Positions 50,841 through 62,772 of a stretch of DNA of 64,000 bases are shown piece after piece. The number at the start of each line of letters is the position of its first letter. Positions within the stretch are counted from its first letter, which is position 1. The stretch comes from Pseudomonas sp. PSE14 (GTDB lineage: Bacteria; Pseudomonadota; Gammaproteobacteria; Pseudomonadales; Pseudomonadaceae): the NCBI RefSeq assembly GCF_029203285.1, contig NZ_CP115669.1:3472001-3536000 (forward strand), given 5' to 3'. A program made the position numbers and the translations under genes. Below the pieces are notes generated by a model, which was not told the origin of the DNA, made no database searches, and saw nothing but the letters and a program-made list of their open reading frames with translations.

Positions 50841-52082
50841 TCAGCCTTCGACCAGTTCCACCTGCTCCGGCTCGCGCTTCATCAGCACGCGGCCATTGCG
50901 GATCGAGTACAGCGCCTTGGTCTGCTGGCGCACCGCCTCGTAATCGCTGTCCACGCCGAGCACCAGCAGGTTGGCCGGACGGCCGGCGGCGATGCCGTAG
51001 CGCGCGCCCAGGTTCAGCGCGCGGGCGCTGTTGTCGGTGACCAGGTCCAGCGCGCGCTGCAGGTCTTCGAAGCCCATCATGTGGCAGATGTGCAGGCCGG
51101 CATCCAGCACGCGCAGGATGTTGCCGTTGCCCAGCGGGTACCACGGGTCCTTGATCGAGTCCTGGCCGAAGCAGACGTTCATGCCGGCACGGTCGATCTC
51201 GGCCACGCGGGTCACGCCACGGCGTTTCGGGAAGGTGTCGAAGCGACCCTGCAGGTGGATGCTCTCGGTCGGGCAGGAGACGAAGTTGATGCCCGAACGC
51301 TTGAGCAGGCGGAACAGCTTGGAGCAGTAGGCGTTGTCGTAGGAGCCCATGGCCGTGGTGTGGCTGGCGGTGACGCGGCCGCCCATGCCGCGCACGCGGG
51401 CTTCCTCGGCGAGCACTTCGAGGAAGCGCGAGTTCGGGTCGTCAGTCTCGTCGCAGTGCACGTCCACCAGGCAGCCGGTGCGCTCGGCCAGGTCCATCAG
51501 GAACTTGATCGAGCTGACGCCCTGCTCGCGGGTGTTCTCGAAGTGCGGGATGCCACCAACGACGTCAGCGCCCAGGCGGATCGCCTCCTCCATCAGCTCG
51601 CGGCCGCCCTCGTAGGACTCGATGCCCTCCTGCGGGAAGGCGACGATCTGCAGGTCGACCAGGTGCTTGGCCTCTTCCTTCACTTCCAGCATCGCCTTGA
51701 GCGCGGCCAGGGTCGGATCGGTCACGTCGACGTGGGTGCGCACGTGCTGGATGCCATGGGCGGCCAGCATGCGGATGGTGGTGTGAGCGCGGGACTTGGT
51801 GTCCTCGTGCGTAATGGTTTCCTTGCGCTGAGCCCAGCGCTCGATGCCCTCGAACAGGGTGCCGCTCATGTTCCACTCCGGCTCGCCGGCGGTCAGGGTG
51901 GCGTCGAGGTGGATGTGCGGCTCCACCAGCGGGGCGATCGCCAGGTTGCCACGGGCGTCGATGTCGTCGCCGCTGGCGGCCAGGGTGCCGGCTTGCTGGA
52001 TGACTTCGGCGATGACGTCGCCTTCGCAGCGGATGGTGAACAGGCCGGTCTGCTTGCGCAGCGAGGCGTTGATGATCTTCAT
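50841..52082 (-). CDS. codA: cytosine deaminase
   Basis: A 413-residue amidohydrolase that converts cytosine to uracil. Metal and catalytic motifs: VEPHIHLDATL, VDVHCDETDD, SHTTAMG, and the Asp in CFGQDSIKDPWYPLGNG, all in CodA order and at CodA length. No signal peptide. It is the last gene of codB-pucR-codA. An ATG with GAGGAACAAG upstream gives a clear start. The 139 bases between its stop and the pvdS-like gene hold no gene. Confidence 0.95.
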   Translation of the reverse strand: MKIINASLRKQTGLFTIRCEGDVIAEVIQQAGTLAASGDDIDARGNLAIAPLVEPHIHLDATLTAGEPEWNMSGTLFEGIERWAQRKETITHEDTKSRAHTTIRMLAAHGIQHVRTHVDVTDPTLAALKAMLEVKEEAKHLVDLQIVAFPQEGIESYEGGRELMEEAIRLGADVVGGIPHFENTREQGVSSIKFLMDLAERTGCLVDVHCDETDDPNSRFLEVLAEEARVRGMGGRVTASHTTAMGSYDNAYCSKLFRLLKRSGINFVSCPTESIHLQGRFDTFPKRRGVTRVAEIDRAGMNVCFGQDSIKDPWYPLGNGNILRVLDAGLHICHMMGFEDLQRALDLVTDNSARALNLGARYGIAAGRPANLLVLGVDSDYEAVRQQTKALYSIRNGRVLMKREPEQVELVEG

Positions 52083-52103
52083 GGGCTCTTGTTCCTCTTC
52101 AGG

Positions 52104-53315
52104 CTATTCGTGGCGCGGCGCGCTGGACATGCGCCAGATGAGCAGCGCCACGGAGGTATTCAGGCGGAATTGCGCGTCGTCCAGGGACTGGCCGCTCAGG
52201 GCCTCGATGCGCGCGATCCGCTGGTTCAGGGTGTTGCGATGGATGCCCAGGCGCTGTGCCGCCTTGAGCGCGTTGCCGTTCTCCTGGACGAGCGCGTCGA
52301 GCGTCTCGATCAGCAGGTGCGGCTGTTTGCGGCCCGGCTCCGAGAGCGGGCCGAGGGTGTCTTTCATGAACTGCTCGACCACCGCCCGATCGGGAATCGC
52401 CCGCAGCAGGCGCAGCACGCCCAGCTCACGGTAGTCGCAGAATCCGCTGGGCGCCTGCATGCCTTCGGCAACGTCCAGCGCCTGGCGCGCTTCGAGCAAC
52501 GCACGGGGGAATTCCGCGCAGGAATCGGCGCGGGCGGACAGCCCGAGGTACGCACGCAACGGCGCCAGTTCCTGCTGCAGTTCGGCGGCCAGGGTGTGCA
52601 GCTCGGCGCGCTCCACGTCAGCCAGCAGGAGAACGAACAGGTCGCCCTGGATCACCACCGGCAGGCGCTCGGGGCGCGCCTGTTGCCAGTTCTCCAGATG
52701 GTCGAGCAGGCGCTGGCGGGTGAGTTGCAACGCGCGCTCGGCCTCTTCCGGCTCCTGTTGCTGGAACAGCGTGTCGATGCCGGACAGTCGCAGCGCCACC
52801 AGGCGGCGCGGAGTTTCCAGCGGCAACTCCAGGTGTTGCGCGCGGCGGCGGACGATCTCCAGGCTCGGGAAATCACCACTGAGCAACTGGCCAAGGATGT
52901 CGCGGCGCGAGGTCTTCACCTGGGTCATCTGCACCAGTGCCGTGCCGATCAGGTGGGTGACGATGACCATCTTCAGCGCATAGGGCTGCTCAATCAGCGG
53001 CAGGCCCTCCACTTCGGCTAAATGAACCACGGAATCGGGGATGCGCTGGATGAACTCGTCGCCGGTGAGGATGACGATGCCGGCGATGCCGCTGGCGACG
53101 CCTTCGCGCACCAGCTGCAGCAGGTTGGCCTCGTCACGGCTGTGGTTGATGCCAGTGACGAACACCAGCTCGCCCCCCATCACCCAGTCGGCAATGCCGA
53201 CGTTCTCCGCCACGTAGGACCAGCGCACGCTGCGATGCAGGTTGCGCGAGCCGGCCCGCAGCGCGAGGCTTTCCAGCCCCGGCAGGCGGAGGATTTCCTC
53301 GACGCTCAGGCTCAA
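52104..53315 (-). CDS. PucR-family transcriptional regulator (cytosine operon)
   Basis: A 403-residue protein: N-terminal PucR domain (about 1-125, LSVEEILRLPGLESLALRAG), a middle GGDEF-like/CdaR region, and a C-terminal PucR HTH (about 330-395) with ALVQENGNALKAAQRLGIHR followed by NTLNQRIARIE. The conserved N-terminus begins immediately after a TTG at 53315, four bases inside the codB stop, so a TTG start is chosen; a much longer in-frame reading into codB has no domain support. It is embedded between codB and codA and probably senses a pyrimidine or a breakdown product. Confidence 0.88.
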   Translation of the reverse strand: MSLSVEEILRLPGLESLALRAGSRNLHRSVRWSYVAENVGIADWVMGGELVFVTGINHSRDEANLLQLVREGVASGIAGIVILTGDEFIQRIPDSVVHLAEVEGLPLIEQPYALKMVIVTHLIGTALVQMTQVKTSRRDILGQLLSGDFPSLEIVRRRAQHLELPLETPRRLVALRLSGIDTLFQQQEPEEAERALQLTRQRLLDHLENWQQARPERLPVVIQGDLFVLLLADVERAELHTLAAELQQELAPLRAYLGLSARADSCAEFPRALLEARQALDVAEGMQAPSGFCDYRELGVLRLLRAIPDRAVVEQFMKDTLGPLSEPGRKQPHLLIETLDALVQENGNALKAAQRLGIHRNTLNQRIARIEALSGQSLDDAQFRLNTSVALLIWRMSSAPRHE

Positions 53316-54571
53316 GCGCGCGGCTCGCTCAGCGGCGCGCGGGCGCGGGTGACTTCGGTGAGGACGATGTAGCAGACCGCCGAGGCGGCGATGCCCACCA
53401 GCGGCGCGATCCACGGCGAGGCGTAGGCCAGGCCCGCGCCGACCGCGTAGGAGACCAGGCCGGAAAGGTTGAACGCCGGGATGTGGGTGCCCACCAGCGC
53501 CGGATATTCGCCGCGGTTGCGGTACCAGAAGTCGGCCATGATCACGCCACCCAGCGGCGGAATGATCGAGCCCAGCAGCACCAGGAACGGGATCAGCCAT
53601 TCGTACATGCCGCCAATGGCGAGGATGATGCCCACGCCGGCAGCCAGCAGCGTCATGCTGCGGCGGCGCTCACTACGCACCAGGTGGCAGGCGGCGGCGG
53701 AGACGTTGTAGATGGTCGGGCCCTGGATGGTCCACAGGTTCAGGCAGAGCATGATCACCGCGGCGAAGGACAGGCCCTGCAGCACCATCACTTCAACGAT
53801 GTCGGCGTTCTGGTAGACGATGGCGCACCAGGCGCCGGCGACGATCATCAGGCCGTTGCCGATGAGGAAGGCGACCACGCTGGCGATCACCGCGATGCGC
53901 CCGCTGCGGGCCATGCGCGTCCAGTTGGTGGCCTGGGTCGCACCGCTGGCGAAGGTGCCGAAGACCATGGTCACGGCGGCGGAGAAGGTCAGCGTCTGGC
54001 TCGGCTCTTTCGCCAGCAGGCCGCTCCAGCCGCCCGCCGCGCCGGTAGCAATGACCATGGAGGCCACCAGCAGGATGAACATCAGCGGCACCGACACGCG
54101 GGACATGATGTCCAGGCCCTTGAAGCCGATGATCGCGGTGACCGAGAACAGCAGGCCGAACACCACCATCAGCGGGATGTTCAACCACTCGGGGAGGCCC
54201 AGCATCTTAACCAGCACGATGGCCACGGTGGCGGTGCCCCAGGCGTACCAGCCCAGTTCCGCGAAGCCGAGGAGGAAGTCGGACAGCTTGCTGCCGCGCT
54301 CGCCGAAGCAGAAGCGTCCCATCAGCACGGTGTTCAAGCCGCTGCGCGAGGCGATCAGGCCCAGGGCGGCGGCATAGATGGCCAGCAGCACGTTGCCGAT
54401 GAAGGCGACCCAGAGCATGTCGACGAAGTCGAAGGCCATGCCGATCTTGCCGCCGGCGAACATGGTCCCGGTGAAGAAAGTGAAGCTGAACAGGACCATG
54501 GCGATGGGCAGCAGGCCTTTGCGCCCTTCCCTGGGCGTCGCGCTCAGGGGGAACTCACTGGGGGAACTCAT
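53312..54571 (-). CDS. codB: cytosine permease
   Basis: A 419-residue NCS1 transporter with twelve predicted hydrophobic helices. Segments such as SFTFFTGTMFAGGKIG, GWYAWGTATVAI, NLWTIQGPTIYN and PPLGGVIMADFWYRNRGEYP follow CodB. It imports cytosine by ion-coupled transport across the inner membrane. GGAG precedes the ATG. It is the first gene of the operon; the palindrome at 54673-54693 lies about 100 bases upstream. Confidence 0.95.
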   Translation of the reverse strand: MSSPSEFPLSATPREGRKGLLPIAMVLFSFTFFTGTMFAGGKIGMAFDFVDMLWVAFIGNVLLAIYAAALGLIASRSGLNTVLMGRFCFGERGSKLSDFLLGFAELGWYAWGTATVAIVLVKMLGLPEWLNIPLMVVFGLLFSVTAIIGFKGLDIMSRVSVPLMFILLVASMVIATGAAGGWSGLLAKEPSQTLTFSAAVTMVFGTFASGATQATNWTRMARSGRIAVIASVVAFLIGNGLMIVAGAWCAIVYQNADIVEVMVLQGLSFAAVIMLCLNLWTIQGPTIYNVSAAACHLVRSERRRSMTLLAAGVGIILAIGGMYEWLIPFLVLLGSIIPPLGGVIMADFWYRNRGEYPALVGTHIPAFNLSGLVSYAVGAGLAYASPWIAPLVGIAASAVCYIVLTEVTRARAPLSEPRA

Positions 54572-54672
54572 CAGGTGTCTCCGCGAGGATTGGTGAATGT
54601 CTCCCGGCCCTACGCAAATAGCGGGCCGGAAAAGCCAATCAGGAACGACGCGGAAATTTTGAGCATGTGGAA

Positions 54673-54693
54673 CATTGTGAACTGTTCACAATG
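54673..54693. promoter_or_regulatory. palindromic operator candidate upstream of codB
   Basis: CATTGTGAA-CTG-TTCACAATG has perfect 9-base arms. Related half sites surround it (CATGTGGAA on the left, GCATTGTGCG near 54738-54747 on the right). The cluster is a good candidate for the PucR-type regulator of the operon. The 54572-54868 gap has no gene. Confidence 0.6.
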
Positions 54694-54868
54694 CACACTT
54701 CCGGTGGGTGTAACGGCGTTTCAAGATAGCTCAAATGTGCATTGTGCGGATTTTCGGGGCACGATGCAGCTTTTTCGCACCAAATCTGACGAAACCCTGA
54801 CTTGAGTTCCTACCGTTCAGCGGACTTCGCCAAGCCGTTCACCCTCTGCGCGAACGTCTGGAATCGGC

Positions 54869-55111
54869 TCAGGCGTCGCTGCACCGCTCGGTCTGGCGCA
54901 GGTAGCGCAGGGTATGGACCTGCCCCTGGGAGTCCAGGTAGGTCATGGTGGCCAGGCTGACTTCGCAGCGTTCGTTGGGCTGCTCGATGCGCAGCACCTT
55001 CGCCACGTCCAGCGGCATGCCGTATTGATAGACAGGGGCGTCGGCGGCGAAAGCAGGGACGGAAAGAAGCACGGCCGGGACGGAGAACAGAAGGAAAAGA
55101 GTGGATTTCAT
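54869..55111 (-). CDS. DUF2790 small periplasmic protein
   Basis: An 80-residue secreted protein. Signal peptide KSTLFLLFSVPAVLLSVPAF cleaved after AFA, then YQYGMPLDVAKVLRIEQP, CEVSLATMTYLDSQGQVHTL and a terminal Cys (TERCSDA). This is the DUF2790 pattern found in many Pseudomonas paralogues, usually metal- or stress-responsive genes of unknown role. The two cysteines could form a disulfide. The start at MKSTLFLL is chosen because it begins the signal peptide. It is divergent from the GlxA-type regulator with about 260 bases between. Confidence 0.85.
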   Translation of the reverse strand: MKSTLFLLFSVPAVLLSVPAFAADAPVYQYGMPLDVAKVLRIEQPNERCEVSLATMTYLDSQGQVHTLRYLRQTERCSDA

Positions 55112-55372
55112 GGCGGGAACCTCGAGTATCACGCGGGTCGCGTTGATCGTGGCCCACAGCCATTAAATCTAGTCGAGCCGCCGTTCTGGACACAGTGCGA
55201 CTTCGGCAAAGAATTCATGCAGATCGCGCAACAATAATGCCTTGTAAGGATGCTGTACGTGCGATTGTGACCCTGGTTGTCGCCTGATTGGCAGTATTCG
55301 CACTCCTGATGCGTTTACAGCCAGACCGATCCGCCGCAAGAATGAACGCCATCGATCGGATCGGGAGTCGTC

Positions 55373-56335
55373 ATGAAACGCGTGGCCATGCTGCTGTTCC
55401 CCGGCGTGCAGGCGCTGGACGTTTCCGGGCCGCTGGATGTGTTCGCCGAGGCCAACGCCTTCGTGCCGCCTGGGCAGGGTTACCGGGTCGTCACCCTTGC
55501 CGCGCCGCCCCTGCCCTTGCGCGCATCCAATGGGCAACTGCTGGGCGCCGACTTCAACCTCGAACCGGGCTTTGCCACTGCCGACATCCTGCTGGTGCCC
55601 GGCGGACCGAAGCTGCCGGAGGAAATGCCCAGCGCCGAACTGATCGACTGGCTGCACGCGGCCTGTGCCCAGGCGCCGCGCTACGGTTCGATCTGTACCG
55701 GCGCCTTTCTCCTCGGCCATGCCGGGCTGCTGGATGGCAAGCGCGTCACCACCCACTGGAGCGACGCGCGGCGCCTGGCGGAGCTGTTCCCGCAGGCGCG
55801 GGTGGAGCCCGATCGCATCCATGTGCGCGATGGCGCGCTGGTGACGTCGGCGGGTGTCACGGCCGGCATCGACCTGGCGCTGGCCCTGGTCGCCGAAGAC
55901 CACGGCGCGGCGGTTGCCCTGGCCGTCGCCAAACGCCTGCTGGTGGTGGCGCAGCGCCAGGGCGGGCAGTCACAGTTCAGCCCCTTCCTGCAGGCGCCGG
56001 CAGATGAAGCGTCGCCCGTGGCGCGCATCCAGCGCCACGTACAGGAAAACCTCGACCAGCCGCTGGGCGTGCCAGAACTGGCTGCTGAGGTAGCCATGAG
56101 TCCGCGCAGCTTTGCCCGCGTTTTCGTTCGTGAGGCCGGGGTGACGCCGGCGGAGTTCGTCCAGCGCGCCCGCATCGATGCGGCGCGTGGATTGCTGGAG
56201 GGCGGCGACCTGGCGCTGAAAGTGATCGCCTGGCGCTGCGGCTTCGGCAGCGCGGCACGGATGCGGCGGGTGTTCGTGCAGCGGTTGGGAGTGACGCCGA
56301 CGCAGTATCGGGAACAGTTTCGGCGCGACGCCTGA
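55373..56335 (+). CDS. GlxA-family AraC-type transcriptional regulator with DJ-1/PfpI domain
   Basis: A 320-residue protein. The N-terminal DJ-1/PfpI-like amidotransferase domain (about 1-185) includes VAMLLFPGVQALDVSGPLDV and the nucleophile-elbow equivalent YGSICTGAFLLG. The C-terminal double HTH (about 220-315) has QPLGVPELAAEVAMSPRSFA followed by GFGSAARMRRVF. Relatives control glycine-betaine, carnitine, arginine or aldehyde metabolism; no target is evident here. GGGAG lies upstream of the ATG. Confidence 0.92.
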   Translation: MKRVAMLLFPGVQALDVSGPLDVFAEANAFVPPGQGYRVVTLAAPPLPLRASNGQLLGADFNLEPGFATADILLVPGGPKLPEEMPSAELIDWLHAACAQAPRYGSICTGAFLLGHAGLLDGKRVTTHWSDARRLAELFPQARVEPDRIHVRDGALVTSAGVTAGIDLALALVAEDHGAAVALAVAKRLLVVAQRQGGQSQFSPFLQAPADEASPVARIQRHVQENLDQPLGVPELAAEVAMSPRSFARVFVREAGVTPAEFVQRARIDAARGLLEGGDLALKVIAWRCGFGSAARMRRVFVQRLGVTPTQYREQFRRDA

Positions 56336-56345
56336 ACCCGTTTTT

Positions 56346-56468
56346 GCAGGAGCGAGCTTGATCGCGAACCGATCCCCCCGCTTTGGACTTGAGGATTTCG
56401 CGGACAAGGTCCGCCCCTACGGTCAGGATCGGCGCCCGCTCTCGCAGGAGCGGATCTTATCCGCGAAG
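56346..56468. repeat. three REP elements in tandem
   Basis: Copies at 56346-56370 (GGAGCGAGCTTGATCGCGAA), 56397-56420 (TTCGCGGACAAGGTCCGCCC) and 56444-56468 (GGAGCGGATCTTATCCGCGA). The first and last are in the same orientation, the middle one inverted. They fill the space between converging glxA-type and bkdR genes. Confidence 0.8.
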
Positions 56469-56496
56469 GAATCGACGGCGCGCCATGGATTCCCGG

Positions 56497-56958
56497 CTAG
56501 ATCGGCGGCGCCGAGCGCAGCATCACCGACTTCAACGCAAACGCCGACTTGATCCCCGCCACCCCTGGAATCTGCGTCAGCGTATTGGTCAGGAACAGCT
56601 GGTACGCCGACAGGTCCTTCACCACCACCCGCAGCACGTAATCCGCATCCCCGGTCATCTGGAAGCAGCTCATCACCTGCGGCGCCTGCACGATACGTTC
56701 CTCGAACCGCGCGAGGTAGTCGCCGGTCTGTTTTTCCAGGGACACCGAAACGAACACGCTCATGCCGCCGGACAGGCGTTCCTCGTCGAGCCGGGCGAAG
56801 TAGCCCTGGATGTAGTGCTCCTCCTCCAGGCGGCGCACCCGGCGCAGGGTCGGGGTCAGCGACAGGCCGATCTTCTGCGCGAGGTCGCGCCAGGAAAGAC
56901 GGCCATCGTCGGCCAGGGCGCGGAGGATTTTCAGGTCGGTGCGGTCGAGATCAGCCAT
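56497..56958 (-). CDS. bkdR: Lrp/AsnC-family activator of the bkd operon
   Basis: A 153-residue Lrp-type regulator: HTH (about 8-50, ILRALADDGRLSWRDLAQKI, TPTLRRVRRLEE) and RAM effector domain (about 65-145, VSLEKQTGDYLARFEE, MTGDADYVLRVVVKD). It is divergent from bkdA1, as bkdR is in P. putida and P. aeruginosa, where it activates the operon in the presence of branched-chain amino acids. The A/T-rich 56959-57090 region between them probably carries its sites. Confidence 0.94.
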   Translation of the reverse strand: MADLDRTDLKILRALADDGRLSWRDLAQKIGLSLTPTLRRVRRLEEEHYIQGYFARLDEERLSGGMSVFVSVSLEKQTGDYLARFEERIVQAPQVMSCFQMTGDADYVLRVVVKDLSAYQLFLTNTLTQIPGVAGIKSAFALKSVMLRSAPPI

Positions 56959-57097
56959 TTTCTCTCAGTACTACAAGTGGTTGTTTTTATAGTTCAAACA
57001 CACTAATCGCTAAGCTCGGATCTAGTCAATTTGGAGCAAAAAACCAATCGGTCACACCTATACTGAAACCACAACTACAACAACCGAGGACCTCACC

Positions 57098-59513
<2,416 letters not shown>

Positions 59514-60797
59514 ATGGGCACTCACATCATCAAGATGCCGGACATCGGCGAAGGCATCGCCGAAGTCGAGCTGGTGGAGTGGCACGTCCAGGTGGGCGAC
59601 GAGGTCCATGAGGACCAACTGCTGGCCGAGGTCATGACCGACAAGGCCACGGTGGAGATTCCCTCGCCCGTGGCCGGAAAGATCCTCGCCCTCGGCGGTG
59701 TGCCGGGCCAGGTGATGGCCGTGGGCGGCGAGCTGATCCGCCTGGAAGTGGAAGGCCAGGGCAACCTCAAGGAAGCCGCGCAACCCAAGGCTCATGAAGA
59801 GGCGCCGGCTAAACCGGAAGCCAAGCCCGCACCGGCGGCCGAAGCGCCCAAGCCGGCACCGCGCGCCGAGAACAAGCCGGTCGCCCCGGCCGCCCGCCCT
59901 GCCCCGACACCGGCCCCGCGCCGCGCACCGGGCGAGAAGCCGCTGGCCTCACCGGCCGTGCGCCAGCGCGCCCGCGACCTGGGCGTGGAACTGCAATTTG
60001 TGCAAGGCAGCGGCCCGGCCGGGCGCATCCTCCACGACGATCTGGAGCACTACCTGGAACATGGCGGAGCGACCATCGCCTCCGGCTATGCCGCGCGCCA
60101 CGACGAGCACCAGATCCCGGTGATCGGCCTGCGCCGCATGATTGCGAAGAAGATGGCCGAGGCCAAGCGGCGCATCCCGCACTTCAGCTATGTCGAGGAA
60201 ATCGACGTTACCGATCTGGAAGCCCTGCGCGTCCACCTCAACGCCAAGCACAGCGCGGCACGCGGCAAGCTCACCCTGCTGCCCTTCATCGCCCGCGCCA
60301 TGGTCGTCGCCCTGCGCGACTTCCCACAGCTCAACGCACGCTATGACGACGAGGCCGACGTGATCACCCGCTACGGCGCGGTGCACCTGGGCGTCGCCAC
60401 CCAGAGCGACAACGGCCTGATGGTACCGGTGCTGCGCAACGCCGAGTCCCGCGACCTGTGGGGCAACGCCGCGGAAGTGGCGCGCCTGGCCGAAGCCGCA
60501 CGCCACGGCAAGGCCAGCCGCGAGGAGCTGTCCGGCTCGACCATCACCCTGAGCAGCCTCGGCGCGCTCGGCGGCATCGTCAGCACGCCGGTGATCAACC
60601 ATCCGGAAGTCGCCATCGTCGGCGTCAACCGCATGGTCGAGCGGCCCATGGTGATCAACGGCCAGATCGTGGTGCGCAAGATGATGAACCTGTCCTCGTC
60701 CTTCGATCACCGGGTGGTCGACGGCATGGATGCGGCGGCCTTCATCCAGGCCGTGCGCGCCCTGCTCGAACATCCCGCCACCCTGTTCATCGACTGA
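59514..60797 (+). CDS. bkdB: branched-chain 2-oxo acid dehydrogenase E2 (dihydrolipoyl acyltransferase)
   Basis: A 427-residue core acyltransferase. Lipoyl domain (about 1-80) with lipoylated Lys in [10 protein letters not shown]; Ala/Pro-rich linker (about 85-140); E1/E3-binding domain (about 140-180, [20 protein letters not shown]); catalytic domain (about 200-427) ending with [16 protein letters not shown], the H-x-x-x-D-G active site. It starts immediately after the bkdA2 stop codon. One lipoyl domain, as usual for BCKDH E2. Confidence 0.96.
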   Translation: MGTHIIKMPDIGEGIAEVELVEWHVQVGDEVHEDQLLAEVMTDKATVEIPSPVAGKILALGGVPGQVMAVGGELIRLEVEGQGNLKEAAQPKAHEEAPAKPEAKPAPAAEAPKPAPRAENKPVAPAARPAPTPAPRRAPGEKPLASPAVRQRARDLGVELQFVQGSGPAGRILHDDLEHYLEHGGATIASGYAARHDEHQIPVIGLRRMIAKKMAEAKRRIPHFSYVEEIDVTDLEALRVHLNAKHSAARGKLTLLPFIARAMVVALRDFPQLNARYDDEADVITRYGAVHLGVATQSDNGLMVPVLRNAESRDLWGNAAEVARLAEAARHGKASREELSGSTITLSSLGALGGIVSTPVINHPEVAIVGVNRMVERPMVINGQIVVRKMMNLSSSFDHRVVDGMDAAAFIQAVRALLEHPATLFID

Positions 60798-60811
60798 GGG
60801 AGAGCCGACTC

Positions 60812-62218
60812 GTGAAACAGAACCAGACTCTCGAAACCACCCTGCTGGTGATCGGCGGCGGCCCCGGCGGCTACGTTGCGGCGATCCGCGCCGGCCAGCT
60901 GGGCATCCGTACCGTGCTGGTGGAAGGCGCCTCCCTCGGCGGCACCTGCCTGAACATCGGCTGCATCCCCTCCAAGGCGCTGATCCACGCCGCCGAGGAA
61001 TACCTCAAGGCCCGCGAGTTCGCCGGTACCTCACCGCTGGGCATCAGCGTGCAGGCGCCGAGCATCGACATCCAGCGCACCGTGGAGTGGAAAGACGGCA
61101 TCGTCGACCGCCTCACCACCGGCGTCGCCGCACTGCTGAAGAAGCATGGCGTCACCGTGGTGAACGGCTGGGCGAAGATTGTCGATGGCAAGACCGTGGA
61201 AGTGGATCTGGCCGAAGGCGGCACCCAGCACATCCACACCGAACACCTTCTGCTGGCGGCCGGTTCGAAATCCGTGGAGCTGCCCTTCCTGCCGGTGGGC
61301 GGCAATGTGATCTCCTCTACCGAGGCCCTGGCGCCCAAGGTGCTGCCCAAGCGCCTGGCGGTGGTCGGCGGCGGCTACATCGGCCTGGAACTGGGCATCG
61401 CCTACCGCAAGCTGGGCGTCGAGGTGACGGTGGTGGAAGCGCAGCCGCGCATTCTCCCAACCTATGACGAGGAGCTGACCAAACCCGTGGCGAATTCGCT
61501 GCGCAAGCTGGGCATCGAGTTGTACCTGGGCCACAGCGTCATGGGCCTGGAGCCGGACGGCAAAGGCCTGCGTGTGCAGGATGGCGCCGGCTCGCAACGG
61601 GTGATCGAGACCGACCAGGTGCTGGTCGCCGTCGGCCGCCACCCCAATGCCACGGGCTGGAACCTGGAGAGCCTGAGCCTGGACATGAACGGTCGCGCCG
61701 TGAAGATCGACGAGCAGTGCCGCACCTCCATGCGCAATGTCTGGGCCATCGGCGACATCGCCGGCGAGCCCATGCTGGCCCACCGCGCCATGGCCCAGGG
61801 CGAGATGGTCGCCGAGATCATCGGCGGCAGGCGCCGCGCCTTCACCCCCACGGCGATCCCGGCGGTGTGCTTCACCGATCCGGAAGTGGTGGTGGTCGGC
61901 CTTTCGCCCGACCAGGCGAAAGCCGCGGGCCATGAAGTGCTGACAGCGAACTTCCCGTTCGCCGCCAATGGCCGCGCCATGACCCTGGAGTCCAACGACG
62001 GCTTCGTCCGCGTGGTGGCCCGCAAGGACAACCACCTGATCCTCGGCTGGCAGGCGGTAGGCAAGGCAGTCTCCGAGTTGTCCACGGCCTTCGTGCAGTC
62101 CCTGGAAATGGGCGCCTGTCTGGAAGACATCGCCGGCACCATCCACGCCCACCCGACCCTGGGCGAGGCCGTGCAGGAAGCGGCGCTGCGCGCGCTGGGG
62201 CACGCCCTGCACATCTGA
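60812..62218 (+). CDS. lpdV: dihydrolipoamide dehydrogenase E3 (Lpd-Val)
   Basis: A 468-residue FAD disulfide oxidoreductase: [20 protein letters not shown] motif, redox cysteines in [18 protein letters not shown] motif [12 protein letters not shown], and the C-terminal His-Pro-Thr dyad in [13 protein letters not shown]. It reoxidises the E2 lipoyl group. The GTG at 60812, with GGGAG upstream, starts the protein; a longer in-frame reading inside bkdB has no domain support. Last gene of the operon, followed by a strong terminator. Confidence 0.95.
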   Translation: MKQNQTLETTLLVIGGGPGGYVAAIRAGQLGIRTVLVEGASLGGTCLNIGCIPSKALIHAAEEYLKAREFAGTSPLGISVQAPSIDIQRTVEWKDGIVDRLTTGVAALLKKHGVTVVNGWAKIVDGKTVEVDLAEGGTQHIHTEHLLLAAGSKSVELPFLPVGGNVISSTEALAPKVLPKRLAVVGGGYIGLELGIAYRKLGVEVTVVEAQPRILPTYDEELTKPVANSLRKLGIELYLGHSVMGLEPDGKGLRVQDGAGSQRVIETDQVLVAVGRHPNATGWNLESLSLDMNGRAVKIDEQCRTSMRNVWAIGDIAGEPMLAHRAMAQGEMVAEIIGGRRRAFTPTAIPAVCFTDPEVVVVGLSPDQAKAAGHEVLTANFPFAANGRAMTLESNDGFVRVVARKDNHLILGWQAVGKAVSELSTAFVQSLEMGACLEDIAGTIHAHPTLGEAVQEAALRALGHALHI

Positions 62219-62237
62219 TCCGACTTCCCCCTCGCTT

Positions 62238-62265
62238 GACCCGCCGATTGGCGGGTCTTTTTTTT
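62238..62265 (+). terminator. Rho-independent terminator of the bkd operon
   Basis: A perfect 8-bp stem GACCCGCC / GGCGGGTC with loop GATT, followed by eight T, 20 bases after the lpdV stop. Confidence 0.95.
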
Positions 62266-62317
62266 GCCTGGTGTTTTTTTGGTGCTCATGCAGCGTCAGG
62301 GCGGGCCATGCCCGCCA

Positions 62318-62554
62318 TTCGCGGACAAGGTCCTACGAGAGCGCTCCAGGCCACCTGTAGGAGCAACTGTCTTTTTCCTGAAAGTCTGTGCCTGTGTTTC
62401 CCCCTCACCCCAGCCCTCTCCCAGAGGGAGAGGGGGCAGATTGTTCCGGCTGACGCCGTAGTTTCATCCTGCACCGAACGGTTCCCTCTCCCGCTTGCGG
62501 GAGAGGGTTAGGGTGAGGGGCTTTGATCTCGTAGGAGCGGACCTTGTACGCGAA
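62318..62554. repeat. REP halves and CCCTCACCC/GGGAGAGGG repeats in the 62.27-62.77 kb gap
   Basis: REP cores at 62318-62337 and 62530-62554 are in opposite orientation. Between them lie two facing copies of the common Pseudomonas palindromic element CCCTCACCC...CCCTCTCCC...GGGAGAGGG (62401-62435 and 62484-62520), the second with stem CCCTCTCCCGC / GCGGGAGAGGG. Together they form a nested inverted structure of about 235 bases. No gene is present. Confidence 0.8.
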
Positions 62555-62693
62555 TAGCCGATAACCGCACAAAACCTGATCCGTCGCACCCGATGCCCAC
62601 GTCGACATTCCCAAACAATCACCGAACTTAGCAGCCAAATCGAGTCTTTAAGCAACGAAATCCCCCACACCCGATCTACGCACGCCTCCATTG

Positions 62694-62712
62694 ACCAAAT
62701 TAACCATTTGGT
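62694..62712. promoter_or_regulatory. palindromic operator candidate upstream of aroQ
   Basis: ACCAAAT-TAACC-ATTTGGT has perfect 7-base arms and a 5-base spacer. It lies about 60 bases before the dehydroquinase start in an A/T-rich promoter-like stretch. It probably binds a repressor or activator of quinate/shikimate catabolism. Confidence 0.6.
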
Positions 62713-62772
62713 ACATTTTGCTCCCACAGGCTTTTTTATCGCGGCCATATAACAACGGAGCTCCTCACCCTC

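Noticed and set aside
52104..53600. Longer PucR-type protein starting inside codB
   Set aside because: The first about 95 residues are Arg/Pro/Gly-rich out-of-frame translation of codB; the conserved PucR domain begins right at the TTG near 53315.
60458..60811. N-terminal extension of the E3 protein into bkdB
   Set aside because: The upstream part is a shadow of the E2 catalytic domain; the FAD-binding domain begins just after the GTG at 60812, which has a ribosome site.
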